Source: Bordetella genomosp. 4 (GTDB lineage: Bacteria > Pseudomonadota > Gammaproteobacteria > Burkholderiales > Burkholderiaceae_B). From it: 64,000 nucleotides of DNA. Both the position numbers and the translations under genes were made by a program. Under the pieces are notes generated by a model. The model ran no database searches. It saw only the letters and a list, made by a program, of their open reading frames with translations, and was not told the DNA's origin. Location: contig NZ_NEVQ01000008.1 of assembly GCF_002261185.1 (NCBI RefSeq), positions 1 to 64,000 on the forward strand, written 5' to 3'. Shown here one piece after another: positions 53,865 through 64,000 of this stretch (positions are counted from its first letter, which is position 1; the number at the start of each line of letters is the position of its first letter).

Positions 53865-54290
53865 TTAACGCTCTGCGCGTTGACGAATCAGGTCGATGTA
53901 GACATCGCTATCCAGTTCAGTGCCAAGTCGCTGGGCTTCCCAGACGACCTGGCCCAGACAGTCCATGATGTCGTGTGCGGCCTGATGCGCGTCGCTGCGC
54001 GCGACCAGCTTTTGGTAGGCAGCACGGATTCCGCGCGGGTGATCGATGGACAACTGCTCTGCGATGGCCAGATGCATCGACAGATGCAAAAACGGATTCG
54101 TACGGCCTTTTTCGACCGGATACTCCGCTGTCATGGCTTCGGGGTGTTCCAGATCGCCGTGATATTCGGGGTGCTCAATGATCCAGTCCAGCGCCATCGA
54201 TTCCAATGGCGTCAGAATTTCGTTGGCGCGGTGTTTGCGCCAAGTTTCGATAAAGAACTCGCGGACTTGATCCCGGGACGGGTTGAACAT
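53865..54290 (-). CDS. DUF1841-family protein
   Basis: The 141-residue soluble protein matches DUF1841 in length and text (MFNPSRDQVREFFIETWRKH, TNPFLHLSMHLAIAEQLSID, AHDIMDCLGQVVWEAQRLG). Its function is unknown. The His-rich helices may bind metal or a haem partner, but there is no direct evidence. It is convergent with the cytochrome genes and divergent from icd. Confidence 0.9.
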   Translation of the reverse strand: MFNPSRDQVREFFIETWRKHRANEILTPLESMALDWIIEHPEYHGDLEHPEAMTAEYPVEKGRTNPFLHLSMHLAIAEQLSIDHPRGIRAAYQKLVARSDAHQAAHDIMDCLGQVVWEAQRLGTELDSDVYIDLIRQRAER

Positions 54291-54485
54291 GTGACGTAAC
54301 GTCTGTAGAGACAGAAAGGAAAGTCTTCATTTTACGCCTGCGGGATTTCATCCCCCCGCACGGGTGCCAGAATGGGCGCTAGAATGAGCTACGGTCCGCC
54401 GTCTGGCTCGGTGGCTGGCGACAATCATGCTGGCCGCTGCGATCTGGTGGCGAGCGAGCAACCCCCAGGAGCAACAGGAGCATTC

Positions 54486-55742
54486 ATGTCCTACCAACAC
54501 ATCAAGGTGCCCTCTGCGGGCCAGAAAATCACGGTCAATGCTGATTTTTCCCTGAACGTGCCTGATCAGGCCATCATCCCCTACATCGAGGGTGATGGTA
54601 CGGGGGCGGACATTACGCCCGTGATGATCAAGGTCGTGGATGCTGCAGTTCAAAAGGCATACGGCGGCAAGCGCAAAATCCACTGGATGGAAGTCTACGC
54701 TGGCGAGAAAGCCACCAAGGTCTACGGGCCGGATGTGTGGCTGCCTGATGAAACGCTGGATGTGGTCAAGGACTATGTGGTGTCGATCAAAGGACCGTTG
54801 ACGACTCCGGTGGGGGGCGGCATCCGCTCGCTGAACGTGGCGCTGCGCCAGCAGTTGGATCTGTATGTCTGCCTGCGCCCGGTACGTTATTTCAAAGGTG
54901 TGCCTTCGCCCGTGCGCGAGCCCGAAAAGACCGATATGGTGATCTTCCGTGAAAACTCGGAAGACATCTACGCCGGGATCGAATACGAGGCGGACAGTGA
55001 GCAGGCCAAAGAACTGATCCAGTTCCTGCAGACCAAGCTGGGTGTCAAGAAGATCCGGTTTCCCAATACTTCGTCTATCGGCATCAAACCCGTATCGCGC
55101 GAGGGCACCGAGCGCCTGGTACGCAAAGCCATTCAATACGCGATCGATAATGACCGGGCATCGGTCACGCTGGTGCACAAGGGCAACATCATGAAGTTCA
55201 CCGAGGGTGGCTTCCGTGACTGGGGCTATGCGTTGGCACAAAAGGAATTCGGCGCGCAATTGATCGACGGCGGTCCGTGGTGCAAATTCAAAAATCCCAA
55301 GACGGGCCGGGAAATCGTCATCAAGGACTCCATTGCCGACGCCTTTCTGCAACAGATCCTGTTGCGCCCGGCCGAGTACGACGTCATTGCCACACTGAAT
55401 CTGAACGGCGACTACATTTCCGACGCTTTGGCCGCGCAGGTAGGCGGGATCGGGATCGCGCCGGGGGCTAACCTGTCCGACTCGGTCGCCATGTTCGAGG
55501 CTACCCATGGCACCGCGCCTAAATACGCCGGGAAAGACTATGTCAATCCGGGGTCAGAAATCCTTTCCGCCGAAATGATGCTGCGTCATCTGGGTTGGGT
55601 CGAGGCCGCCGACCTGATTATTTCCAGTATGGAGAAGTCGATCCTGTCCAAGCAGGTCACTTATGATTTTGCCCGCTTGCTCGAGGGTGCGACCCAGGTG
55701 TCGTGCTCGGGTTTTGGCAAGGTGATGATCGACCATATGTGA
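54486..55742 (+). CDS. icd: NADP-dependent isocitrate dehydrogenase
   Basis: The 418-residue enzyme oxidises isocitrate to 2-oxoglutarate and CO2 in the TCA cycle. The substrate and phosphorylation segment is [14 protein letters not shown] (Ser158, the counterpart of the E. coli IDH kinase serine), preceded by the substrate Arg in RPVRYFKG. The nucleotide end [19 protein letters not shown] is intact. ATG 54486 has AGGAGC upstream; the open frame to 54372 adds a non-family head. A strong terminator follows. Confidence 0.96.
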   Translation: MSYQHIKVPSAGQKITVNADFSLNVPDQAIIPYIEGDGTGADITPVMIKVVDAAVQKAYGGKRKIHWMEVYAGEKATKVYGPDVWLPDETLDVVKDYVVSIKGPLTTPVGGGIRSLNVALRQQLDLYVCLRPVRYFKGVPSPVREPEKTDMVIFRENSEDIYAGIEYEADSEQAKELIQFLQTKLGVKKIRFPNTSSIGIKPVSREGTERLVRKAIQYAIDNDRASVTLVHKGNIMKFTEGGFRDWGYALAQKEFGAQLIDGGPWCKFKNPKTGREIVIKDSIADAFLQQILLRPAEYDVIATLNLNGDYISDALAAQVGGIGIAPGANLSDSVAMFEATHGTAPKYAGKDYVNPGSEILSAEMMLRHLGWVEAADLIISSMEKSILSKQVTYDFARLLEGATQVSCSGFGKVMIDHM

Positions 55743-55787
55743 GGCGCTGCCGGCGAAACGATGGTTTCGCGGTCACGCCTCGATGAA

Positions 55788-55812
55788 AACCGCCCTTCGG
55801 GGCGGTTTTTTT
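55788..55812 (+). terminator. Terminator of icd
   Basis: AACCGCCC-TTCG-GGGCGGTT with a seven-T run starts 46 bp after the icd stop. It is a textbook rho-independent terminator. Confidence 0.92.
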
Positions 55813-56302
55813 GTTTGAAGCAGTATTGCGCGCGAGGCCGTTCATTGATATGAGCAAATCCTGTCAGATGGTGGCGATTTCAGGGGCCGGAGGGCGTTTA
55901 TTGCGAATCTTTGCAGTTCAATGTGTCATGTCATGAGTTATTACCCGGACATATTTCGCCGAAAACTGCTTCTATTCCGCAATATCTGCCCCATAAATGG
56001 GCCCAACACTTGAAGTCGGGTTCTTGCGTAGAGCGACCTTATAAGTCGGACTATGTCACCCCATGGTTGTTGTTAACACGCAATAAAGGGGCGATTTCTA
56101 AATGTGTCTTAAGTAACTTAATTATTTATTCGAAATCCACAATTTCTATATAAAACAAAGAATTAACCGTTTTGTAAGAAATATTTGGATTCATTGTGTA
56201 GTTCCTGGTTTTGGGGCGAGCAAAACGTTTCCCTAAGGTATGGGTTCTGGCAGTCTCCGCGGGTGGGGACTAGCGGCTTTCTCTACTGATCGGGATGAGG
56301 AT
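55813..56302 (+). promoter_or_regulatory. Long AT-rich leader upstream of the porin gene
   Basis: This 490-bp stretch has no supported gene. Its second half is AT-rich (TTAATTATTTATTCGAAATC, TCTATATAAAACAAAG, TTTGTAAGAAATATTTGG), in contrast with the GC-rich neighbours, as for a strongly expressed and regulated outer-membrane porin promoter with a long 5' leader. A TATATAAA at about 56147 is a candidate -10. I cannot identify OmpR-type sites with confidence. Confidence 0.45.
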
Positions 56303-57439
56303 ATGAAACTAACAAAGACTCTGCTGGCTGGCGCGATCCTCGCCGGCATGGCCGGCACTGCGTACGCTGAGACGCAAGTGACCTTGTACGGTTTGATCGA
56401 CGTGGGTATCACCTACCAACGCGGCAAAGTCGGCACCGACGACGGCAACCGTGCTCTGTACGGTGGTGACTACCAGTCCCGTATCGGCATGACCAACGGC
56501 ATCCAGAGCGGCTCGCGCTGGGGTCTGCGTGGCACCGAAGATCTGGGCGATGGCCTGCAAGCTGTGTTCGTGCTGGAAAGCGGTTTCGGCGCCAGCAATG
56601 GTAACAGCGCGCAAAACGGCCGTCTGTTCGGCCGTCAAGCCACCATCGGTCTGCGTAGCGAATCGTGGGGCCAACTGGATCTGGGTCGCCAGACCAACAT
56701 CGCTTCCAAGTACTTTGCGAGCATCGATCCGTTCTCGCTCAGCTACTTGAACTCGTCGATGGGCTCGGCGTTCAGCGCTGCCAACACCGTTCGCTACGAC
56801 AACATGGTCATGTACCAAACCCCGTCGTGGAGCGGCTTCCAGGCCGGTGTCGGTTATTCGTTCAATGTGGACGACGAAACGCGTCCGGGCGAATTCAAGA
56901 CGGGCGACAACAGCCGTGCGGTCACCGCTGGTATCCGTTATGCCAACGGTCCGTTGAACGTCGCTTTGACGTATGACCAACAGTTCCTGTACCCGAGCCA
57001 ACCGCAACCGAAGCAATTCATCATCGGCGGTTCGTACGACTTTGAAGTGCTGAAGCTCGCATTGGCTTACGGCCTCACCAAGGATGGCGTTTTCCTCGGC
57101 CAGGACTTTGATCTCATGGGCGGTGTCGCTCCCGACACGACCCCTGCCAAGGGCCAAGGCAATACCAACGACGCCTTTACGTGGAAAGGCCTGAAGATCA
57201 ACTCGTACTTGGTCGGTCTGAGCGCACCGATCGGTGGCGCCAGCAACGTGTTCGCCTCGTGGCAGCGTGCTGATCCTAACAAGGGCTTGGAAGCGATGGA
57301 CATCTACAGCGTGGGTTACACCTACGACCTGTCCAAGCGTACCAACCTGTACTCGGTCGCTTCGTATGCTGACGCTGCTTCCTTCGTAGACGGCAACAAG
57401 ATGCTGACCGTCGGCGTCGGTATCCGTCACCGCTTCTAA
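56303..57439 (+). CDS. Gram-negative general porin (Porin_4 family)
   Basis: The 378-residue protein has a signal peptide (cleavage after AYA near residue 22), the porin start ETQVTLYGLIDVGITYQRGK, repeated amphipathic strands with RWGLRGTEDLGDGLQAVFVL and GRLFGRQATIGLRSE (constriction loop region), and the terminal Phe in VGVGIRHRF needed for outer-membrane insertion. It forms trimeric 16-strand pores for small solutes. ATG 56303 has GAGG upstream. The strong terminator and codon regularity indicate high expression. Confidence 0.95.
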   Translation: MKLTKTLLAGAILAGMAGTAYAETQVTLYGLIDVGITYQRGKVGTDDGNRALYGGDYQSRIGMTNGIQSGSRWGLRGTEDLGDGLQAVFVLESGFGASNGNSAQNGRLFGRQATIGLRSESWGQLDLGRQTNIASKYFASIDPFSLSYLNSSMGSAFSAANTVRYDNMVMYQTPSWSGFQAGVGYSFNVDDETRPGEFKTGDNSRAVTAGIRYANGPLNVALTYDQQFLYPSQPQPKQFIIGGSYDFEVLKLALAYGLTKDGVFLGQDFDLMGGVAPDTTPAKGQGNTNDAFTWKGLKINSYLVGLSAPIGGASNVFASWQRADPNKGLEAMDIYSVGYTYDLSKRTNLYSVASYADAASFVDGNKMLTVGVGIRHRF

Positions 57440-57492
57440 AATCTAGGTACGGGTCGCCCTTTTTCCGAGCGGAGTCGGGGCACCTTGTTCTT

Positions 57493-57523
57493 AGCCACCT
57501 ACTTTTGTAGGTGGCTTTTTTTT
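57493..57523 (+). terminator. Terminator of the porin gene
   Basis: AGCCACCTAC-TTTT-GTAGGTGGCT with an eight-T run begins 54 bp past the porin stop; a perfect 10-bp stem. Confidence 0.93.
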
Positions 57524-57588
57524 ACCTACGAAAGCAGTTCTGCTGGAAAAGCTTGCCGCCGGTGGCTGGACGATTTTCTCATTTGAAA

Positions 57589-57605
57589 TGCACCATATTG
57601 GTGCA
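57589..57605. promoter_or_regulatory. NtrC-like palindrome upstream of the DUF4212/symporter pair
   Basis: TGCACCATATTGGTGCA is a perfect inverted repeat that fits the NtrC consensus TGCACC-N5-GGTGCA. A second half-site (TGGTGCAC) is at 57665-57672. It is about 260 bp before the DUF4212 gene. No convincing sigma-54 -24/-12 pair was found in the gap 57524-57867, so the assignment rests on the palindrome alone. Confidence 0.55.
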
Positions 57606-57770
57606 AATAGAGAGATGTATTTGCGCCACCTTAGGGCATTCCCCTAGTGTGACAATCCCGGTCATGGTGCACAATCATGTCCATGCAGGTGAGGAGACAA
57701 ATAGCCCACAAAGGGCAACCGGCGGCACCGGTATAAATAAACTGGCAGTACCCTAATAAGAGCAAAACGC

Positions 57771-57804
57771 ACAACGGCTGGCACCATCAGGTGCCGGCCG
57801 TTGT
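57771..57804. other. 15-bp stem-loop before the DUF4212 gene
   Basis: ACAACGGCTGGCACC at 57771-57785 pairs with GGTGCCGGCCGTTGT at 57790-57804 with one wobble and loop ATCA. There is no T-run. It lies 64 bp before the DUF4212 start and could be a leader structure or weak terminator. Confidence 0.55.
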
Positions 57805-57867
57805 CGCATATAGCGCTCCGAACGCCAGATGTTGCAAAATGGGCGGACTGCGGCAACGTGGATACAA

Positions 57868-58155
57868 ATGAATAATATGCCGGATTCCCCGAGTTCCACT
57901 CCCTCTGCGATGCGGCGCTATTGGCGGCGTAATCTGATCTTGATTGGCATGCTCATCCTCTGTTGGGGGGTGTTGACGTTTGTTCCTGCTTATTTTGCTC
58001 GCGAGCTATCCTTCGATTTCATCGGCTGGCCATTTGCGTTTTGGATGGCTGCCTACGGGGCCCCGCTGTTTTATTTGGTGCTGATAGGAATCTATGCCCG
58101 GTTGATGAATCGCGCCGATGCAAAGGCTCGCAATGACGGCGAGCGGGGCAGTTGA
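57868..58155 (+). CDS. DUF4212 small subunit of a sodium:solute symporter
   Basis: The 95-residue protein has two hydrophobic helices (about residues 20-42 and 51-75: LILIGMLILCWGVLTFVPAY and GWPFAFWMAAYGAPLFYLVL), with the family text RYWRRN and ARLMNRAD at the ends. Such proteins (TIGR03647) are always encoded before a VC_2705-type symporter and are presumed to be its small subunit. Its stop overlaps the symporter start (TGATG), giving coupled translation. Confidence 0.9.
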   Translation: MNNMPDSPSSTPSAMRRYWRRNLILIGMLILCWGVLTFVPAYFARELSFDFIGWPFAFWMAAYGAPLFYLVLIGIYARLMNRADAKARNDGERGS

Positions 58156-60236
58156 TGCCATTTTCCGGAGATAACGCGCGCGAGTTCAAGATCCGGCTGC
58201 GCCGTATTTACGTGCTGTATACCGCGGGTTTCGCCCTGCTGATCGTATTGCTGGCGTTAGCCGAGGTCGCAGGTATGGCGCGCGACTGGATCGGCTATGT
58301 TTTCCTGTTGGTCACGGTCAGTCTCTATGCCGGCATCGGTATCGTGTGCCGTACGTCCGATCAGGTCGAATACTACGTGGCCGGCCGCCGCGTCCCAGCC
58401 GTTTATAACGGTATGGCGACCGCTGCCGATTGGATGTCGGTGGCCTCGTTCATCGGCGTAGCCGGAACGCTGTATCTGACGGGATACGGCGGCTTGGCGT
58501 ACATCATGGGGTGGACCGGAGGCTATGTGCTGGTGGCCCTGTTGCTGGCGCCATATCTGCGCAAGTTCGGCCAATACACGATCCCTGATTTCATGGGCGC
58601 CCGCTATGGCGGTAATTTGGCGCGCCTGGCTGGCGTGGCATGCGCGGTGCTGTGTTCGTTCACGTACCTGGTTGCGCAGATTTACGGCGTAGGGATCATT
58701 ACGACCCGTATGACTGGTATTTCGTTCGAGCTCGGCATCTTTGTCGCGCTGGGCGGCATGTTGGTGTGTTCCTTTTTGGGGGGCATGCGTGCGGTGACCT
58801 GGACGCAAGTCGGCCAATACATCATTTTGGTAGTGGCGTATCTGGTGCCCGTCGTGTGGCTGTCGATGAAACACACAGATATGCCGCTGCCGCAGCTGTC
58901 TGCCGGAAAGGTGCTGCAAGAGATCACCGAGCGCGAAGCGCAAATGGGCAAGGACGTGTCCGAGCTGCAGGTACGGCAATTATGGAAAGCGCGGGCCGAT
59001 GAAATGACGCAGCGGCTGCAGGCCCTGCCGCAATCCTGGGCCCAGGAAAAAGACCGGTTGCGTAGCCGACTGGCGCAGCTGGCCGCTGCGAACGCGCCTA
59101 TGATCGACATCCGTACGGTGGAGCGCGAACTCGAAACCTATCCCGGGAGTGTCGAAGAAGCCCGTGCCGCCTGGTCGCAGGCCAGAGCGATTTACGAGGC
59201 CCGGGGCTCGCCGCCTGTACCTCATGCAGAACCTTTCCCATCGAAAGATCCTCAAGAGCGGCAGGATATGCGCACCAATTTCCTGGCGCTGGTGTTATGC
59301 CTGATGCTGGGGACAGCTGGCATGCCGCACATTTTGATGCGGTCATACACCACCTCGTCAGTCGTCGAGGCGCGGCGTTCCGTGTGCTGGTCGTTGTTAT
59401 TTATCCTGCTGCTGTATTTCATGGCGCCAGCGTTGGCACTGTTGATCAAATACGAGGTCTACACGCAGGTGGTGGGATCGAAGTTCGCGTCTTTACCGAG
59501 TTGGGTGCATGCCTGGAGTGCGGTGGACGTCAACTTGCTTGATCTGGTCGATGTGAATCGTGACGGCCGGGTGCAGTTGGGCGAACTCAGCATGGGTGCC
59601 GATGTGGTGGTCCTGGCCATGCCCGAGATCGGCGGTCTGCCCTATGTGATTTCAGGGTTGGTGGCGGCAGGCGGATTGGCTGCGGCGCTGTCGACGGCAG
59701 ACGGTCTGCTGCTGACCTTGTCGAATTCCCTGTCGCACGATATGTGGTATCGAGTCGTCTCACCACGTATGTCGGCCGCACGTCGCGTCATGGTGTCCAA
59801 AATACTGTTGCTGGTCGTGGCGTTCGGCGCGGCCTGGGTGGCAGCGCGCAAGCCCGCGGACATTCTGTTCATGGTGTCGGCGGCTTTTTCATTCGCCGCA
59901 TCATCGTTTTTTCCCGCACTGGTGATGGGCATCTTTTGGCGCCGGGCAAATAAATGGGGCGCAACTTGCGGTATGGTTGTCGGATTAGTGGTGACATTCA
60001 CCTATATGGCGCACACGCATCCTTGGTTGCGCGAGTGGGTATTCGGGATTGACCGGGCCCAGCCGATGGATTTGTGGTGGGGGATTCAGCCGATTGCGGC
60101 AGGCGTATTTGGCGCGCCGGCGGCGTTCTTGACGATCATCGTCGTGTCATTGTTGACGCCGCCGCCCGACCGGGCGACGACGATGCTGGTGCAGTATTTG
60201 CGTGAGCCCGATGGCAAGCCGCCAGCATCGCAGTGA
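58155..60236 (+). CDS. Sodium:solute symporter, VC_2705 subfamily
   Basis: The 693-residue protein has about 13 membrane helices of the SSS fold (YYVAGRRVPAVYNGMATAAD, WMSVASFIGVAGTLYLTGYG, GLVAAGGLAAALSTADGLLL). Between helices near 240 and 372 is a 130-residue charged helical insertion (EMTQRLQALPQSWAQEKDRL). A canonical EF-hand-like loop DVNRDGRVQLGE is at 466-477. It couples Na+ to uptake of an organic acid, acetate-like by family analogy. ATG 58155 overlaps the DUF4212 stop by 1 bp. Confidence 0.93.
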   Translation: MPFSGDNAREFKIRLRRIYVLYTAGFALLIVLLALAEVAGMARDWIGYVFLLVTVSLYAGIGIVCRTSDQVEYYVAGRRVPAVYNGMATAADWMSVASFIGVAGTLYLTGYGGLAYIMGWTGGYVLVALLLAPYLRKFGQYTIPDFMGARYGGNLARLAGVACAVLCSFTYLVAQIYGVGIITTRMTGISFELGIFVALGGMLVCSFLGGMRAVTWTQVGQYIILVVAYLVPVVWLSMKHTDMPLPQLSAGKVLQEITEREAQMGKDVSELQVRQLWKARADEMTQRLQALPQSWAQEKDRLRSRLAQLAAANAPMIDIRTVERELETYPGSVEEARAAWSQARAIYEARGSPPVPHAEPFPSKDPQERQDMRTNFLALVLCLMLGTAGMPHILMRSYTTSSVVEARRSVCWSLLFILLLYFMAPALALLIKYEVYTQVVGSKFASLPSWVHAWSAVDVNLLDLVDVNRDGRVQLGELSMGADVVVLAMPEIGGLPYVISGLVAAGGLAAALSTADGLLLTLSNSLSHDMWYRVVSPRMSAARRVMVSKILLLVVAFGAAWVAARKPADILFMVSAAFSFAASSFFPALVMGIFWRRANKWGATCGMVVGLVVTFTYMAHTHPWLREWVFGIDRAQPMDLWWGIQPIAAGVFGAPAAFLTIIVVSLLTPPPDRATTMLVQYLREPDGKPPASQ

Positions 60237-60315
60237 GCGCGTCGGGTGCTCACTTTGACCGTGCCGTTGTCCAGAGAGCAGCGTGGCGCGCGGCTCCGCG
60301 CTCAGTTTCCAGGTG

Positions 60316-60645
60316 TCAGTGGCTGACTGATTTCGAAAACACGTTCATGATCACCACCCCCGCGATGATCAACGCAATGCCCAGAATCGCCGGCCCATCC
60401 AGATGCTGTTTAAAAAACAGCGCGCCCACCAGCGAAATCAGCACAATGCCGACGCCGGACCAGACCGCGTAGGCGATGCCTACGGGTATTTCGCGCAAGG
60501 TCAGGGCCAGAAAATAAAAGGCTACGGCATATCCTGCCACCGTGATTACGGACGGAACCAGCCGAGTAAAGCTTTCAGAGCTTTTCAGTGCGCTCGTGGC
60601 AATGATTTCAGCCACGATAGCGATGCCCAGATAAACCCATTTCAT
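60316..60645 (-). CDS. Small multidrug resistance (SMR) exporter
   Basis: The 109-residue protein has four helices and the essential membrane Glu in IAIVAEIIATSALK (about residue 13), followed by FTRLVPSVITVAGYAVAFYF and GIAYAVWSGVGIVLISLVGA. It is an EmrE/QacE-type proton-coupled exporter of cationic compounds, working as a dual-topology dimer. Single gene, convergent with the symporter, no linked regulator. Confidence 0.92.
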   Translation of the reverse strand: MKWVYLGIAIVAEIIATSALKSSESFTRLVPSVITVAGYAVAFYFLALTLREIPVGIAYAVWSGVGIVLISLVGALFFKQHLDGPAILGIALIIAGVVIMNVFSKSVSH

Positions 60646-60720
60646 GTTTGATTCCGAGAAAGCCCGGCAACCGTGCCGGAAAGGAAAGCCGCAGGGCGTG
60701 CCGTCGCCGGATTGCTATGA

Positions 60721-62389
<1,669 letters not shown>

Positions 62390-62419
62390 TCATTATCTTT
62401 AAGGGGATGCCCAATTATA

Positions 62420-64000
62420 ATGAGCCCTATGCCGCGTATTTCAACTGCTTCTCCGCGCGCCTCGCGCAACACCCGTAACGGCCCTTCGCCGCTGCAAACG
62501 CGTATTTCCGCTTTGCTGCGCGAGGCCCGCTGGATTCTGTTCGCCGCCCTGGCCGCCTGGCTGACACTGGTGCTGGCCACCTGGTCGCCCTCCGATCCGG
62601 GATGGTCGCATTCTGTGACTAATGGTGCGATTCACAACCGAGGGGGCACCCTCGGGGCCTACCTGTCGGACATTTTGTTGTATTTGTTCGGCTATTCCGC
62701 CTGGTGGTGGGTAGTCCTGCTGTTGCATCGGGTGCGGGCCGGCTATCGTCGCCTGGCCAGCCAGTTGCGCGCCGATGGCAAGCAGCCCGAGGTCCTGCCG
62801 CGTGTCCACTGGGAAGAAGGCGTCGGATTTTTCCTGGTGTTGATCGGTTCGCTCGGCATCGAGGCATTACGACTGTATAGCTGGGGCATGCATTTGCCGG
62901 GCGGCACCGATGGCGAAAGCGGTGCTGGCGGCGTGATCGGCCAAATGTTGGCCAGCAACCTCGCGCAGGGCGTCGGTTTCACCGGCGCGACCCTGGCGCT
63001 GCTGGTATTGATCGCGATCGGCCTGAGCCTGTTTTTCTCGTTCTCGTGGCTGCATGTGGCCGAGCGCGTCGGCGCCTGGCTCGAGGGGATGGCGCGTCGC
63101 ATACGCGAGTCCTATACCGCTCGCCAGGATCGCAAGGTCGGTGAGGTCGCCAAGGCCGTCCGTACCGAGCAGGTCGAAGCCAAACACGAAAAACTGACGC
63201 ACGAACAGCCCGTGCGCATCGAGCCCGCGATCACGGTGGTGCCGCGGTCGGATCGCGTCGAAAAGGAAAAGCAGCAGACTTTGTTTGCCCCGCCGTCAGG
63301 CGAGGGCGATCTGCCCGCGATCAGTTTGCTCGATCCTCCTACGCCGAACCAGGAAACGGTGTCGGCCGAGACCATCGAGTTCACGTCTCGGCTCATCGAA
63401 AAGAAACTCGCCGATTTTGGCGTGAACGTGACGGTGGTGGCGGCCCAGGCTGGACCAGTCATTACTCGTTACGAAATCGAGCCGGCTACCGGTGTGAAAG
63501 GCAGCCAGATCGTCAATCTGGCCAAAGACCTGGCGCGTGCGTTGAGCCTGGTCAGTATCCGTGTGGTGGAAACCATCCCGGGCAAGAACCTAATGGGGCT
63601 GGAGCTTCCCAATCCACGCCGTCAGATGGTCAAGCTATCCGAAATCCTGGGTTCGCAAACCTATCACGCCAGCCATTCTGTCGTAACGATGGCGCTGGGC
63701 AAGGACATCGCCGGGAATCCGGTGGTCGCCGATCTGGCCAAAATGCCTCACTTGCTGGTGGCCGGTACGACAGGCTCGGGTAAGTCGGTCGGTATCAATG
63801 CCATGATTCTGTCGCTGCTGTACAAAGCCGGTCCGGCCGACACGCGATTGATTCTGATCGATCCCAAGATGCTGGAAATGAGCGTCTATGAGGGCATTCC
63901 GCATCTGCTCGCGCCGGTGGTCACGGACATGCGCCATGCCGCCAACGCGCTGAACTGGTGCGTAGGCGAAATGGAAAAGCGCTATCGCCTGATGAGCAAG
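62420..64000 (+). CDS. ftsK: DNA translocase FtsK, N-terminal part (3' end outside window)
   Basis: The frame is open from ATG 62420 to the window end (527 codons). The product has four membrane helices in the first 220 residues or so ([52 protein letters not shown]), a charged linker, and the translocase motor with [20 protein letters not shown] and Walker [10 protein letters not shown] (about 448-456) followed by [20 protein letters not shown]. FtsK pumps DNA at the septum. ATG 62429 is an in-frame alternative. A TATAAT overlaps the first ATG. Divergent from trxB. Confidence 0.95.
   Translation, partial: MSPMPRISTASPRASRNTRNGPSPLQTRISALLREARWILFAALAAWLTLVLATWSPSDPGWSHSVTNGAIHNRGGTLGAYLSDILLYLFGYSAWWWVVLLLHRVRAGYRRLASQLRADGKQPEVLPRVHWEEGVGFFLVLIGSLGIEALRLYSWGMHLPGGTDGESGAGGVIGQMLASNLAQGVGFTGATLALLVLIAIGLSLFFSFSWLHVAERVGAWLEGMARRIRESYTARQDRKVGEVAKAVRTEQVEAKHEKLTHEQPVRIEPAITVVPRSDRVEKEKQQTLFAPPSGEGDLPAISLLDPPTPNQETVSAETIEFTSRLIEKKLADFGVNVTVVAAQAGPVITRYEIEPATGVKGSQIVNLAKDLARALSLVSIRVVETIPGKNLMGLELPNPRRQMVKLSEILGSQTYHASHSVVTMALGKDIAGNPVVADLAKMPHLLVAGTTGSGKSVGINAMILSLLYKAGPADTRLILIDPKMLEMSVYEGIPHLLAPVVTDMRHAANALNWCVGEMEKRYRLMSK

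Noticed and set aside
53880-54299. A 139-codon plus-strand open frame opposite the DUF1841 gene
   Set aside because: The minus-strand DUF1841 protein matches its family along the full length, so the plus frame is its shadow.
56309-57430. A 373-codon minus-strand open frame opposite the porin
   Set aside because: Mirror of the biased codon use of a highly expressed porin; no start signal.

Overview
The window is a GC-rich betaproteobacterial chromosome segment, most likely from Alcaligenaceae (Bordetella/Achromobacter/Alcaligenes type). The basis is two Bug-type (TctC) solute receptors, three DUF4148 genes, a PRK06224-like citrate-synthase-fold protein, and a housekeeping block in the order murB, dapB, bamE, fur, recN, nadK, hrcA, hemH, grpE, trx-like, dnaK, dnaJ. 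No rRNA, CRISPR array, integrase or phage block is visible.

Layout. 1-630: right end of an ISL3-type insertion sequence. 692-765: tRNA-Cys. 904-6128 (minus): accessory type VI secretion island with vgrG, a PAAR protein and four unrecognised small proteins, but no core tss genes. 6316-6391: tRNA-Gly. 6526-7621: TPR membrane protein, then the frameshifted 3' end of a gluconate-type permease. 7645-10133 (minus): GNAT, AhpD-like protein, AzoR and DMT exporter, divergent from a MocR/PdxR-type regulator with a perfect palindrome between them. 11652-17773: IclR regulator divergent from Bug receptor, acyl-CoA synthetase, citryl-CoA-lyase-like protein, SDR and a second Bug receptor, probably an organic-acid uptake and CoA-activation pathway. 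17766-20613: isochorismate synthase divergent from an EntS-like exporter. 20616-24600: decayed fragment of a lactate-dehydrogenase-like gene, an epoxide-hydrolase-like protein, the intact FMN dehydrogenase and a divergent LysR regulator. 24713-26474: unknown protein, an aminoglycoside phosphotransferase and a second identical tRNA-Gly.

26621-31333: NarL-type regulator and Cache-domain histidine kinase next to cstA and ybdD, with TACGTA repeats in the cstA leader; probably a nutrient- or pyruvate-sensing uptake unit. 31474-44819: cell wall and lysine synthesis (murB, dapB), outer-membrane assembly (bamE), iron control (fur), DNA repair (recN), NAD kinase, heat-shock control (hrcA), haem (hemH) and the GrpE-DnaK-DnaJ chaperone machine with a sigma-32-like promoter. 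A palindromic element lies between murB and dapB. 44983-46973: tandemly duplicated DUF4148 genes with a 24-bp tandem repeat between the units.

47275-64000: M16 protease, GNAT acetyltransferase, MoxR/VWA pair, two small cytochromes c, DUF1841, isocitrate dehydrogenase, a major porin, an NtrC-like palindrome upstream of a DUF4212/sodium-solute symporter pair, an SMR exporter, an Smr-domain protein, thioredoxin reductase and the first two thirds or so of ftsK.

Most of the window is ordinary. The parts most worth a second look are the orphan VgrG/PAAR island, the IclR-controlled acyl-CoA operon whose citrate-synthase-fold enzyme lacks catalytic residues, the DUF4148 duplication, the palindromic element after murB, the tRNA-like remnant beside the APH gene, and several clean operator-like palindromes.
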